Assembly: GCA_047975205.1 (NCBI GenBank)
Contig: JBKEDC010000007.1
Location: 1-22,859, forward strand
DNA length: 22,859 bases
Direction of reading: 5' to 3'
Source: JBKEDC01 sp047975205
GTDB lineage: Bacteria; Bacteroidota; Bacteroidia; Bacteroidales; Prolixibacteraceae
Positions 15,307 to 22,859 of this stretch are shown here, one piece after another (the stretch's first letter is position 1; each line of letters opens with the position of its first letter). Position numbers and translations under genes: made by a program. The notes below the pieces were generated by a model. It had not been told where the DNA came from, did not search any database, and saw nothing but the letters and a program-made list of their open reading frames with translations.

Positions 15307-16062
15307 TCAAGCCTCATCCATAATGTTTGGATCAACCAAGATTCGACCACAATATTCGCATACAATTATTTTTTTACGTGTAACAATGTCCATCTGACGT
15401 TGCGGAGTTATACGATTAAAACAGCCTCCGCAGGCTCCACGTTGTACAGTAGCTACGGCCAAACCATTGCGAGCATTCGAACGAATACGATGGAAAGCCA
15501 CAAGGAGACGCTCTTCTACCTTTTTCTCAATCTTTTCACCCTTTTTAATTAACTTATCTTCTTCCACCTGAGTTTCTGCGGTAATTTCATCAAGTTCTTT
15601 ACGCTTTAATTCCAAATCACCTCTTCTCTCTTCCAATTGGGCTTCAGCTCTTTCTAATTTAGCTTTCTTAGCTTCTACGTCAACTGAAAATTCTTTAATT
15701 TTCTTATTTGACAGCTGTATCTCGAGACCTTGAAATTCTATTTCTTTACTCAAAGAATCGTATTCTCGATTATTACGTACGTTATTCTGCTGCTCGGTAT
15801 ATTTTACAATCAAAGCTTCTGATTCCTTAATCGCAGTTTTACGATTCTGAACTGAAGTTTCAAGAGTAGCAATATCATCATTCAAGTTTTGAATGCGAGT
15901 CTCTAAACCTACAACATCATCTTCTAAATCTTGAACTTCTAAGGGAAGCTCTCCACGCAGAATTTTGATTTTATCAATATCTGACGCTACTGTTTGTAAT
16001 TCGTATAATGCTCTCAGTCTTTCACTAACTGATGCTACTTGTGCTTCGCTCTTTTTAGCCAT
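15307..16062 (-). CDS. Coiled-coil protein with C-terminal C4 zinc ribbon (CdsZ/DUF164 type)
   Basis: Of the 251 residues, about 25-185 are a long charged coiled coil (heptads rich in Leu, Glu and Lys, for example ELKRKELDEI-like stretches). The C-terminus is a zinc ribbon with Cys211-x2-Cys214 (CGGC) and Cys235-x2-Cys238 (CEYC), plus the family signature NRITPQRQMDIV between them. There is no signal peptide; it is probably cytoplasmic. The family is widespread, and a chlamydial member (CdsZ) has been linked to type III secretion; no such system is seen here, so the function is unknown. It follows the Nif3-family gene by 22 bp, an arrangement common in Bacteroidales. The next gene converges at the 26-bp hairpin. 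Confidence 0.9.
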   Translation of the reverse strand: MAKKSEAQVASVSERLRALYELQTVASDIDKIKILRGELPLEVQDLEDDVVGLETRIQNLNDDIATLETSVQNRKTAIKESEALIVKYTEQQNNVRNNREYDSLSKEIEFQGLEIQLSNKKIKEFSVDVEAKKAKLERAEAQLEERRGDLELKRKELDEITAETQVEEDKLIKKGEKIEKKVEERLLVAFHRIRSNARNGLAVATVQRGACGGCFNRITPQRQMDIVTRKKIIVCEYCGRILVDPNIMDEA

Positions 16063-16084
16063 ATCTTTATTGTGAATACTATTT

Positions 16085-17182
16085 CTATATGAAGTAACTA
16101 ACAGCGTTCGTACAACAAGCCGTTAATTGAACCGCAAAGTTAGGGATTTTTTCGATAAGTAGTTCACGAAAAATGTTCTGAGTAAACTGTTCACTCTCAA
16201 AATGCCCGATATCTGCCAATACTATACTCTTTTCTGCACTAAAAAACTCGTGATATTTTATATCTCCTGTAATAAAGATATCTGCTTCTACAACTTTTGC
16301 AGCTTCTACCAAGAAACTACCCGCCCCACCGCAAACTGCCACCCTACTTATGGGTTTCCCTAGCAAAGCACTATGCCTAATAATCTTACAGTTAAACGCC
16401 GTTTTAATTTTAGCTAGAAAACTCTTTTCATCCTCTACCTCTGGTAATTCTCCTACCAATCCAATACCCACTGTATCTAATGTATTTGCCAACTCATAAA
16501 TATCATAAGCCACTTCTTCATAAGGATGCACTGATTTCAGGGCTGCTATTATATTCTTTTGTAAGTATTTGGGAAATACTGTCTCTATACGAATTTCCTT
16601 TTCATAATGTAACTTTTCTTTTTCGCCCACAAATGGATTTGTATTTTTCCCCGCTCGAAAAGAACCCACTCCTTTCGTGGCATAAGCACATGAATCATAA
16701 TTACCAATACAACCAGCTCCTGCTTTAAATAATGCAGCCTCCACTTTATGGAAGCTAGACTCCGGGACAAAAGTCACCAATTTTTCTAAATGCCCTTTGG
16801 CCGGAGATAATGAACGTTGATTTTGCAAGCCTAGCTTGTTACAAATCATTGTATTCACCCCACCTTGAACAGCATCCAGATTTGTATGCGCTGCATAGAT
16901 AGCTATTCCATGCCGAATAGCATTTATCACACATCGTTCAATCTCATTCTTACCATTTATTTTTTTTAGACCACTGAATATTAAAGGATGGTGAGCTATA
17001 ATAAGCTTATGCCCATACTCAATAGCCTCGTCAAGAACTTCTTCCGTGACATCTAAGCAAATCAACGCTGATTCCGTTTCATCGGTAAGTGCCCCTACAA
17101 TTAATCCCGCATTATCATAATCTTCTTGATAATGCAACGGAGCTAAATCTTCAATATGCTTAACGATATCCTTTATTTTCAT
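16085..17182 (-). CDS. Nif3/DUF34-family dinuclear metal-centre protein
   Basis: The 365-residue length indicates the long form of the family, with two Nif3 halves around an inserted PII-like domain (about residues 130-235; LEKLVTFVPESSFHKVEAAL to VHPYEEVAYDIYEL). The metal ligands are visible: AHHPLIFSGLKKI with His64 and His65, AHTNLDAVQGGVN with Asp103, and the C-terminal GHFESEQ with His327 and Glu331. The GDIKYHEFF block also fits. Members form hexameric toroids; the reaction is not settled, and older labels such as GTP cyclohydrolase I type 2 are unreliable. It lies 65 bp after the MerR gene and 22 bp before the zinc-ribbon gene in the same operon. The start at 17182 fits the family opening MKIKDIVKHIEDLAP. 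Confidence 0.94.
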   Translation of the reverse strand: MKIKDIVKHIEDLAPLHYQEDYDNAGLIVGALTDETESALICLDVTEEVLDEAIEYGHKLIIAHHPLIFSGLKKINGKNEIERCVINAIRHGIAIYAAHTNLDAVQGGVNTMICNKLGLQNQRSLSPAKGHLEKLVTFVPESSFHKVEAALFKAGAGCIGNYDSCAYATKGVGSFRAGKNTNPFVGEKEKLHYEKEIRIETVFPKYLQKNIIAALKSVHPYEEVAYDIYELANTLDTVGIGLVGELPEVEDEKSFLAKIKTAFNCKIIRHSALLGKPISRVAVCGGAGSFLVEAAKVVEADIFITGDIKYHEFFSAEKSIVLADIGHFESEQFTQNIFRELLIEKIPNFAVQLTACCTNAVSYFI

Positions 17183-17247
17183 GATATCTTTTCTTGAAAA
17201 ATGTATTTTTTTGACTACAATAGATAATAAACCTTGCCAAAAGCATA

Positions 17248-17571
17248 CTATTCTATTTCTTGCTTTATTTCCTGTAGCATTGACTTGACCGATTGCAGTC
17301 GTTCAACCATTTGCTGTTTATCCACAATATCTCTTTTATTTTCCTTCAGCTTCTTTTTAGCTCCGGCTACGGTATATTTCCGCTCCTTAACAAGATATTT
17401 TACCAATTTCAGCTCAGCAATATCTTGTTCCGTGAAAAATCGGATACCTCGTCCCCCTATGTAAGGTTTAATTGAATCAAACTCTTTCTCCCAATAGCGG
17501 ATATTTGATTCTGCTACACCTAGCATCACAGCTACTTCACGAACAGAATAATGGAGCTTCTTAACATTCAT
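17248..17571 (-). CDS. MerR-family transcriptional regulator
   Basis: This is a short one-domain regulator of 107 residues. The winged helix-turn-helix covers about residues 5-75: LHYSVREVAVMLGVAESNIR, RYWEKEF, GGRGIRFFTEQDIAEL, KLVKYLVKERKYTVAGAKKKL. A basic helical tail and a short dimerisation coil (MVERLQSVKSMLQEIKQEI) complete it. There is no effector domain and no Cys pair, so the signal is unknown. It starts 10 bp after the M23 peptidase gene and is clearly part of that operon. Its place between a cell-wall hydrolase and Nif3 is conserved in Bacteroidales as I recall, but its targets are not known to me. Confidence 0.93.
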   Translation of the reverse strand: MNVKKLHYSVREVAVMLGVAESNIRYWEKEFDSIKPYIGGRGIRFFTEQDIAELKLVKYLVKERKYTVAGAKKKLKENKRDIVDKQQMVERLQSVKSMLQEIKQEIE

Positions 17572-17581
17572 AGCAATATGA

Positions 17582-18547
17582 TTAGTCTAACGACTGACCG
17601 ACGTTATCTGATATGGCTACCATTTTATCATATTCATCAGCAGATAAATCTTTAAAATAATAATGCTTCGGGTTCATCACGCGCCCATCTTTATGCACTT
17701 CATAATGACAATGAGGGCCTGTTGACTTTCCTGTGCTACCTACCATACCAATAACTTGCCCGCGAACTACCTTTTCTCCTGTTTTTACTATAATCTTACT
17801 CATGTGTCCATAAATAGTTTCATAGCCATAACCATGATTTATCTTTATATTTTTACCATAGCCTCCATTCAAATACTGAACTCTTTCAATTACCCCATCA
17901 CCCGTTGCGTAAATAGGTGTTCCTATCGGAGCTGCAAAATCCATTCCTGCATGGAACTTACGAACCTTATACACGGGATCTATTCGATAACCATAACCGG
18001 ATGCCGTGTATTTCAATTCCTTGTTAGATATAGGCATGATTGCCGGTATACTTGCCAGCATCTGCTCTTTATTTCGTGCTAAACCAGCAAGTTCTTCATA
18101 AGACTTCGATTGCACATAGGCCTTCTTAGTCAATATTTCTAATTTTTGAGCCGTATTTCTCACCAAATCACTCGCATCTAGATTTTCCAACTCCTTATAG
18201 CGGTCAGCTCCTCCAAATCCTGCCATTCTTATAGCAGACGGAATGGGGTCTGCCTCAAAAACCACGCGATAAAGATTATCGTCTCGTTGTTGCATATCAG
18301 CTAATACATGTTCCATATCGTCTATATTTTTCGACATGATTTCATATTGAGCCAAAAGTTTCTCATTTTTCTTACGCTGATTAATCATACGAGGTGATTC
18401 ATAAATCTGCAAAAAGATTACAGAGATTAAAACAGCCAAAGTAACAGTGGGCACTACAGAGAATAATGTTGATCGAACTTTAGTCTTTGCATGCACCCTA
18501 TCTTTCTCAAAACTCAGCGTTTCGGGGTTAAACTTGAATTTTGCCAT
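17582..18547 (-). CDS. M23-family (LytM) metallopeptidase, membrane anchored
   Basis: The 321-residue protein has a cytoplasmic N-terminus of about 27 residues, one membrane span (about 28-48), a coiled-coil region (about 55-95) and a C-terminal M23 domain (about 180-300) facing the periplasm. The zinc site is complete: His199 and Asp203 in FHAGMDFAAPIGTP, and His281 in GPHCHYEVH. His248 (YGHMS) is the catalytic partner, so it should be active against peptidoglycan cross-links. The opening SGYGYRIDPVYKVRKFH and the GxVIGxVGSTGxSTGPHCHYE block are typical. It heads a four-gene leftward operon (M23, MerR, Nif3, zinc ribbon) and is divergent from alaS. The physiological substrate is inferred from the family. 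Confidence 0.94.
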   Translation of the reverse strand: MAKFKFNPETLSFEKDRVHAKTKVRSTLFSVVPTVTLAVLISVIFLQIYESPRMINQRKKNEKLLAQYEIMSKNIDDMEHVLADMQQRDDNLYRVVFEADPIPSAIRMAGFGGADRYKELENLDASDLVRNTAQKLEILTKKAYVQSKSYEELAGLARNKEQMLASIPAIMPISNKELKYTASGYGYRIDPVYKVRKFHAGMDFAAPIGTPIYATGDGVIERVQYLNGGYGKNIKINHGYGYETIYGHMSKIIVKTGEKVVRGQVIGMVGSTGKSTGPHCHYEVHKDGRVMNPKHYYFKDLSADEYDKMVAISDNVGQSLD

Positions 18548-18592
18548 AAAAAGTAATTTCCTTTTTTAGATTTTATTTTGAACTAAATACGC

Positions 18593-18600
18593 TATTTTTG
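18593..18600 (+). promoter_or_regulatory. Candidate -7 promoter box for alaS
   Basis: TATTTTTG fits TAnnTTTG and would give a leader of about 130 nt before ATG 18735. No -33 TTTG is found at the right distance; a TTTG at 18577-18580 is only 12 nt away. Confidence 0.28.
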
Positions 18601-18645
18601 CCATCTATTGATAGGCATGCGTATACTAAACTATTCTGCCGACCA

Positions 18646-18653
18646 CAAAAATA
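18646..18653 (-). promoter_or_regulatory. Candidate -7 promoter box for the M23-MerR-Nif3-zinc-ribbon operon
   Basis: On the minus strand the sequence is TATTTTTG, matching TAnnTTTG, about 100 nt before the M23 start at 18547. The nearest TTTG (18683-18680) is 26 nt away, longer than the usual spacing. Confidence 0.28.
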
Positions 18654-18734
18654 AGATATTAATTATGACAATGTAATTTCAAATGTTATTTTTCTCTTAA
18701 TTAACACTAAATCTTACATTTAAAGCATAAAACA

Positions 18735-21368
18735 ATGGATTCAAAAACGATTAGAAAAGCATTCTAAAACTTCTTCGAGGAGAAACAGCACCGAATTGTA
18801 AGTTCTGCCCCAATGGTAATAAAGAACGATCCTACTCTAATGTTCACCAACGCAGGAATGAACCAGTTTAAGGATATATTCTTGGGAAATCGCCCCGCCC
18901 AATCACCTCGCGCTGCCGATACCCAAAAATGTTTGCGTGTGAGCGGTAAACACAACGATTTGGAAGAGGTAGGGCACGATACTTACCACCATACGATGTT
19001 TGAAATGCTCGGAAACTGGTCGTTTGGCGATTATTTTAAAGAAGATGCCATTAATTGGGCATGGGAGTTCCTTCATGATAAGATGGGCATTGCTGCAGAT
19101 AGAATGTATGCATCTGTTTTTGAAGGAAGCGACGAAGACGGAGTGCCTCAAGATATTGAAGCCAAAGAACTTTGGCTTAAGCATTTACCTGAAGACCGTG
19201 TAATACTTGGAAATAAAAAGGATAACTTCTGGGAGATGGGAGAAACCGGACCTTGTGGACCTTGCTCTGAGATTCACGTTGACTTACGTGATGATGACGA
19301 GCGTGCAAAAGTTTCCGGTAGAGAATTGGTAAACAAAGATCACCCTTTGGTTATTGAGATTTGGAATTTAGTATTCATGCAATTCAATCGCAAGGCCGAT
19401 GGAAAACTAGACCTTCTCCCTGCTACTCACGTAGATACCGGAATGGGATTTGAACGCTTATGTATGGTGATACAAGGAAAGAAATCGAACTATGACACAG
19501 ATATTTTTCAAAATACCATTCATAAAATAGAGTCTTTATGTAATATTAAATATGGTGATGCCGAAAAAACAGACATTGCCATGCGAGTTGTTGCCGACCA
19601 CCTTCGAGCCATAGCTTTCGCTATTGCCGACGGACAGTTGCCATCAAACAACAAAGCAGGCTATGTTATTCGTAGAATACTTCGCCGTGCAGTTCGCTAC
19701 GGTTATACGTTTTTAAATTTCCGTGAAGCTTTTATTTGCAAATTAGTTGATGTGCTCAACGAAACGATGAGCGAAGCATTCCCGGAACTTAAGGCTCAAC
19801 AAACACTTATTGAGAAAGTAATAAAAGAGGAAGAAGAATCATTTCTGCGCACCCTATCAACAGGTATCAGCCTACTAGATAAAATTATTGAAGAGCGTAA
19901 ATCAAAAGATTTCATCGTAGTTCCCGGAACTCAAGCTTTTGAGTTATACGACACCTTTGGCTTCCCACTCGACTTAACCGAACTTATTTTAAAAGAGAAT
20001 GGTTTGGTGGTTAACCGCGAGGAGTTCCAAACTGAAATGAACAAACAAAAAGAACGCGCCCGTAATGCTGCTGCCGTTGAAACCGACGACTGGCAAATCA
20101 TTCGCCAAGACGATGTTGAAGAATTTATCGGCTATGATAATCTGGAAGCTGATGTTCTTCTCACACGCTATCGCAAAGTAAAACAGCAAAAATCTGAATT
20201 CTACCAATTGGTATTCAACATCACACCGTTCTATGCAGAAAGTGGTGGTCAGGTAGGCGATACCGGTTATATTGAAGCTGATGGCGAGAAAATATCAATT
20301 TTTGATACCAAAAAAGAAAATGACTTAATCATTCATCTCAGCAAAAAACTACCGAGCGATTTAGACGCCAAATTTAAGGCTGTAGTAAACAACCGTTCTC
20401 GTACTAATACAGCCAATAATCATACAGCTACTCACCTATTGCACGCTGCCTTACGCGAAGTGCTCGGCGAGCATGTAGAACAAAAAGGATCTTTAGTACA
20501 TCCGGACTATTTGCGTTTCGATTTTTCTCATTTCCAAAAGATGACTAGTGAGGATATTGCACGGGTAGAAAAAATTGTAAACGAAAAGATTCGTGAAAAT
20601 ATTAATTTAGAGGAAAATCGTGAGGTTCCATACAGTTCAGCCCTTGATATGGGAGCTATGGCTCTTTTCGGAGAAAAATATGGCGATTTAGTCCGCACAA
20701 TTAAGTTTGGAAAATCCGTAGAACTTTGCGGCGGAACGCACGTAAAGGCTACCGGGCAAATCGGATTCTTTAAAATATTCAGTGAGTCATCGATTGCTGC
20801 TGGCATTCGTCGTATTGAAGCTGTGAGTGGGGAGAAAGCCGAAGAAATGATCAACGAGCAATTTAACTTGCTAAAAAACATTGCCGATCTCTTTAAAAAC
20901 AACAATGATATTGTAAAAAATATTGACAACCTAATCAAAGAGAACTCTACTATTACCAAACAAATGCAAAATATGGCAAATAGTATGGTTTCCATCGAGA
21001 AACGCAACTTAATTGATGATGCTATCGATATTAACGGAATCAAATTAGTGAAATCTTTGGTAAAACCGCTAATAGCCGACCAATTAAAAAACATGGCTTT
21101 TGGCATTAACAATGAATTGGAGAATGCAATTATCATACTTGGTGGCGTAGTGAAAGAAAAGCCTCAACTTGCCATTTATATTGCTGAAAATCTCGTAAAA
21201 AAATATAAGCTTAACGCCGGGCAAGTTGTGCGAGAAGCTGCAAAGAAAATGCAAGGAGGCGGTGGAGGACAAGCCTTTTTTGCCACTGCCGGAGGGAAAA
21301 ATATTGATGGCTTGAACTTTGCCATTGAAGATGCTGTGGCCATCATTAAAAACACTATTGAAGCTTAG
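18735..21368 (+). CDS. alaS: Alanyl-tRNA synthetase with an in-frame TAA at codon 11
   Basis: The enzyme charges tRNA-Ala and edits mischarged Ser and Gly. From ATG 18735 the frame reads MDSKTIRKAF, TAA (18765-18767), then NFFEEKQHRIVSSAP before ATG 18813. This matches the family N-terminus (E. coli ...IRQAFLDFFHSKGHQVV), so 18735 is the ancestral start and the total of 877 codons is the normal length. The ATG at 18735 has a typical A-rich leader; 18813 does not. From 18813 all domains are intact: class II motifs with FTNAGMNQFKDIFLGN and GPCGPCSEIH, DGQLPSNNKAGYVIRRILRR, the editing site HTATHLLH (18813-frame His537 and His541), CGGTH, and the C-terminal GGGGGQAFFATAGG. Either translation starts at 18813 without the first helix, or the TAA is read through or suppressed, or the base is a strain-specific mutation or sequence error. 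It is divergent from the M23 operon and ends at a strong terminator. Confidence 0.92.
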
Positions 21369-21391
21369 TTAAAAGAAATAAGGATAAGTTC

Positions 21392-21426
21392 AAACGAACA
21401 GTTACGATTGTAGCTGTTCGTTTTTT
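21392..21426 (+). terminator. Intrinsic terminator of alaS
   Basis: AAACGAACAG (21392-21401) pairs with CTGTTCGTTT (21414-21423); with TTAC and GTAG the stem extends to 14 bp, with one G-U pair and the 4-nt loop GATT. A run of six T (21421-21426) follows the stem core, 24 nt after the alaS stop. This is a classical intrinsic terminator. Confidence 0.9.
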
Positions 21427-21833
21427 AGTTTTATCCATTATTCTTCTGTAAAATACCTCGTAATAAAATTAGAATTAAATGACATCAAGATAAGCCTTCA
21501 ATATCTTAAATAAAGAATCAAGCAAGCAGAGTAAACGCTACCTTTTCTCCGGCGAGAATTGAGTGAATTGAGTATAATTTGCCTTCTTCGTAATTGAGAA
21601 TGAAGATACTTTGCTGTAATTCATACGTTTATTTAACGATAAACGACGCAGAAAATCATCTAATAGTCAGATAACAAGCAATATAACTATTAGGTGTATC
21701 GTCTTACAAAGGCATCTCACACCCTTATTTATTATCTTAATTTAACTTAAAATATTCGTTTTAATCAACATAATAAAAGCAATAGCTGTTGTAGGCATAA
21801 ATGAATAATTTAAACTCTTAAAAAGCAAAAGAA
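21427..21833. other. 400-bp gap between alaS terminator and tpx
   Basis: No gene is supportable here on either strand. The only structure seen is a tandem 9-bp repeat, GAATTGAGT twice, at 21556-21573. No clear TAnnTTTG box was found for tpx. The last 20 bases before tpx are A-rich (AAAAAGCAAAAGAA), a normal Bacteroidota translation leader. Confidence 0.55.
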
Positions 21834-22343
21834 ATGAAAGAATTAAGTGGAAAAATTACCTTCAAAGGTAATCCTATGACATTATTAGGTGATACGGTTG
21901 AAATAGGTCAACAAGCTCCGGATTTTACCGTGTTAGGCGGCGACCTTTCTCCGGTGAAATTAAGCGACTACAAGGGAAAAACAGTAGTGATAGCTTTTTA
22001 TCCTTCAATCGATACGGGGATTTGCCAATTACAAAATAAAAGATTCAATGCCGAGGCTGCAAAGCTAAATAATGCGGTTGTACTATCTATTTCATGCGAT
22101 TTACCTTTTGCTCAAGGTAGATTTTGTGCTGCCGAAGGATTGAATAATGTAGTGACTCTTTCCGATCACAAAGACACTGATTTCGGTTTAAAATACGGTC
22201 TATTGATTAAAGAGCTTCGTTTGCTCACTCGCGGAACCTTAATCGTAGATAAAGACGGCGTAATTAAATACTTCGAAATTTGTCCGGAAGTGACCAACGA
22301 ACCGGATTATGATGCTGCACTCCAAGCGGTAAAAGGGTTGTAG
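21834..22343 (+). CDS. tpx: Thiol peroxidase (Tpx, atypical 2-Cys peroxiredoxin)
   Basis: Tpx reduces hydrogen peroxide and alkyl hydroperoxides using thioredoxin, and protects from oxidative stress. The 169 residues cover the whole family: ITFKGNPMTLLGD, VEIGQQAPDFTVLGGDLSPV, the peroxidatic site SIDTGIC with Cys64, the resolving Cys98 in DLPFAQGRFCAAEG, then VVTLSDHKDTDFG, YGLLIKELRLL and PEVTNEPDYDAAL. The 34-residue distance between the two cysteines equals that in E. coli Tpx. Two further cysteines (Cys88 in SISCDLPF, and one in FEICPEV) are not needed for catalysis. The gene stands alone, between a terminator on the left and a bidirectional hairpin on the right. The start at 21834 fits the family, with an A-rich leader. 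Confidence 0.97.
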   Translation: MKELSGKITFKGNPMTLLGDTVEIGQQAPDFTVLGGDLSPVKLSDYKGKTVVIAFYPSIDTGICQLQNKRFNAEAAKLNNAVVLSISCDLPFAQGRFCAAEGLNNVVTLSDHKDTDFGLKYGLLIKELRLLTRGTLIVDKDGVIKYFEICPEVTNEPDYDAALQAVKGL

Positions 22344-22368
22344 TAGTGTTTCAATAAATTTAAAATAA

Positions 22369-22401
22369 AAGAGGGAGAACCAACATCGGTTTCTCCCTCT
22401 T
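22369..22401. terminator. Bidirectional terminator between tpx and the GH97 gene
   Basis: AAGAGGGAGAA (22369-22379) pairs perfectly over 11 bp with TTCTCCCTCTT (22391-22401); CC against GG extends it with a one-base bulge. It lies 25 nt after the tpx stop. On the minus strand the stem is followed by a T-rich stretch (TTTATTTTAAATT), which suits termination of the convergent GH97 gene. Confidence 0.85.
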
Positions 22402-22422
22402 CTGTCATTATGAAAGTCTGAA

Positions 22423-22859
22423 TTATTTTAATTTTTTCAATCCTTTTGAATTCTCTTTCGTGGCAGGAACAATACTAATGGCATAACCTCCGGCAGGTGC
22501 CGAATGTTGTTTCAAATTAGTTTTATTATTCACAATATACTTATTAATAACATAGGCCTGCGGATTATTGCGGTAGTGCGCATCCTTTGCATCAGCATAT
22601 ATTGTTGCTACATAGTTTTGATCCTCATCGAGGAAATCAAACACAATATTAGAATCAAAACCGTTTTCATCACATACATTACCAACAAACCAATTATCTG
22701 CACCTTTTTCTTTACGAGCAATGGTTAGATACTTTCCCGGTTCAGCCTCTAGGTAGTGCGTCTCATCCCAATCAACGGCTACATCTTTAATGAATTGAAA
22801 AGCATCCATAAATTTCTCGTAGGTTTCGGGTAGGTCAGCTGCCATTTGCAGTGGGCTGT
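22423..22859 (-). CDS. GH97 family glycosidase (alpha-glucosidase/alpha-galactosidase type), C-terminal part only
   Basis: The frame is open to the right edge of the window, so only the last 145 codons are present; the Met at 22845 is internal. The residues SPLQMAADLPETYEKF are the end of the catalytic barrel as in SusB-like GH97 enzymes, and FIKDVAVDWDETHYLEAEPG follows. The rest is the C-terminal beta-sandwich (YLTIARKEKGADNWFVGNV, FLDEDQNYVATIYADAKDAH, then the closing PAGGYAISIVP). Family knowledge: GH97 enzymes are Ca2+-dependent periplasmic exo-glycosidases of Bacteroidota, inverting or retaining. The catalytic residues lie outside the window, so the substrate cannot be stated. The last residues (KENSKGLKKLK) are basic. 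It converges on tpx at the bidirectional hairpin. Confidence 0.9.
   Translation of the reverse strand, partial: SPLQMAADLPETYEKFMDAFQFIKDVAVDWDETHYLEAEPGKYLTIARKEKGADNWFVGNVCDENGFDSNIVFDFLDEDQNYVATIYADAKDAHYRNNPQAYVINKYIVNNKTNLKQHSAPAGGYAISIVPATKENSKGLKKLK

Noticed and set aside
18735..18767. Genetic code change (TAA read as an amino acid) to explain alaS
   Set aside because: All other genes in the window end normally, several at TAA, and no other conserved gene has an internal TAA.
20528..21136. 202-codon leftward open frame inside alaS
   Set aside because: It is the antisense of a strongly conserved coding region, rich in Ser, Phe and Ile as expected of a shadow frame, with no recognisable domain.
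21556..21573. Tandem GAATTGAGT repeat upstream of tpx as a peroxide-regulator site
   Set aside because: Only two 9-bp copies, far from the tpx start, with no resemblance to a known OxyR or PerR site.

Overview
The window is AT-rich chromosomal DNA from a member of the Bacteroidota, most likely order Bacteroidales and close to Bacteroides. The evidence is a SusC-type TonB-dependent transporter, a hybrid two-component system (HTCS) regulator, GldD/GldE homologues in a mutY-ssb operon, a GlsA/GlsB-like acyltransferase pair (glycine lipid synthesis), GH43 and GH97 glycosidases, A-rich leaders instead of strong Shine-Dalgarno sites, and several matches to the Bacteroides -7 box TAnnTTTG.

Region 1 (1-7537) is one side of a polysaccharide-utilisation locus. 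The 5' end of a susC gene runs leftward off the window. About 1.1 kb of non-coding DNA separates it from a rightward set: a GH43 lipoprotein lacking the usual first catalytic Asp, a small DUF3781 protein, and a full HTCS sensor/regulator. The HTCS probably senses a glycan fragment and activates susC and the GH43 gene.

Region 2 (7552-13202) is leftward. It holds mutY, ssb, gldE, gldD and an Sfp-type phosphopantetheinyl transferase, tightly packed as an operon, followed by zwf without its common partners gnd and pgl. A long hairpin lies between zwf and the convergent HTCS gene.

Region 3 (13264-15289) is rightward: a phospholipid-type acyltransferase and a GNAT/hemolysin-family N-acyltransferase, resembling GlsA and GlsB. 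It ends in a perfect 26-bp inverted repeat with a 6-nt loop, which also lies beyond the 3' end of the next, convergent operon.

Region 4 (15307-18547) is a leftward operon of an M23 peptidase, a MerR-like regulator, a Nif3-family protein and a coiled-coil C4 zinc-ribbon protein. It is divergent from alaS.

Region 5 (18735-22859) has alaS, a thiol peroxidase (tpx), and the 3' end of a GH97 glycosidase running leftward into the window. alaS is the main anomaly. The reading frame is full length and well conserved, but codon 11 of the ancestral frame is TAA. The essential enzyme would therefore have to start at a downstream ATG without its first helix, or be read through, or the base is a sequence error.

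Most of the window is ordinary housekeeping DNA. I see no tRNA, rRNA, CRISPR array, insertion sequence or phage gene, and no clearly new multi-gene system. The items most worth a second look are the alaS stop codon, the 26-bp perfect hairpin, the diverged repeats in the susC-GH43 gap, and the DUF3781 gene between GH43 and the HTCS.
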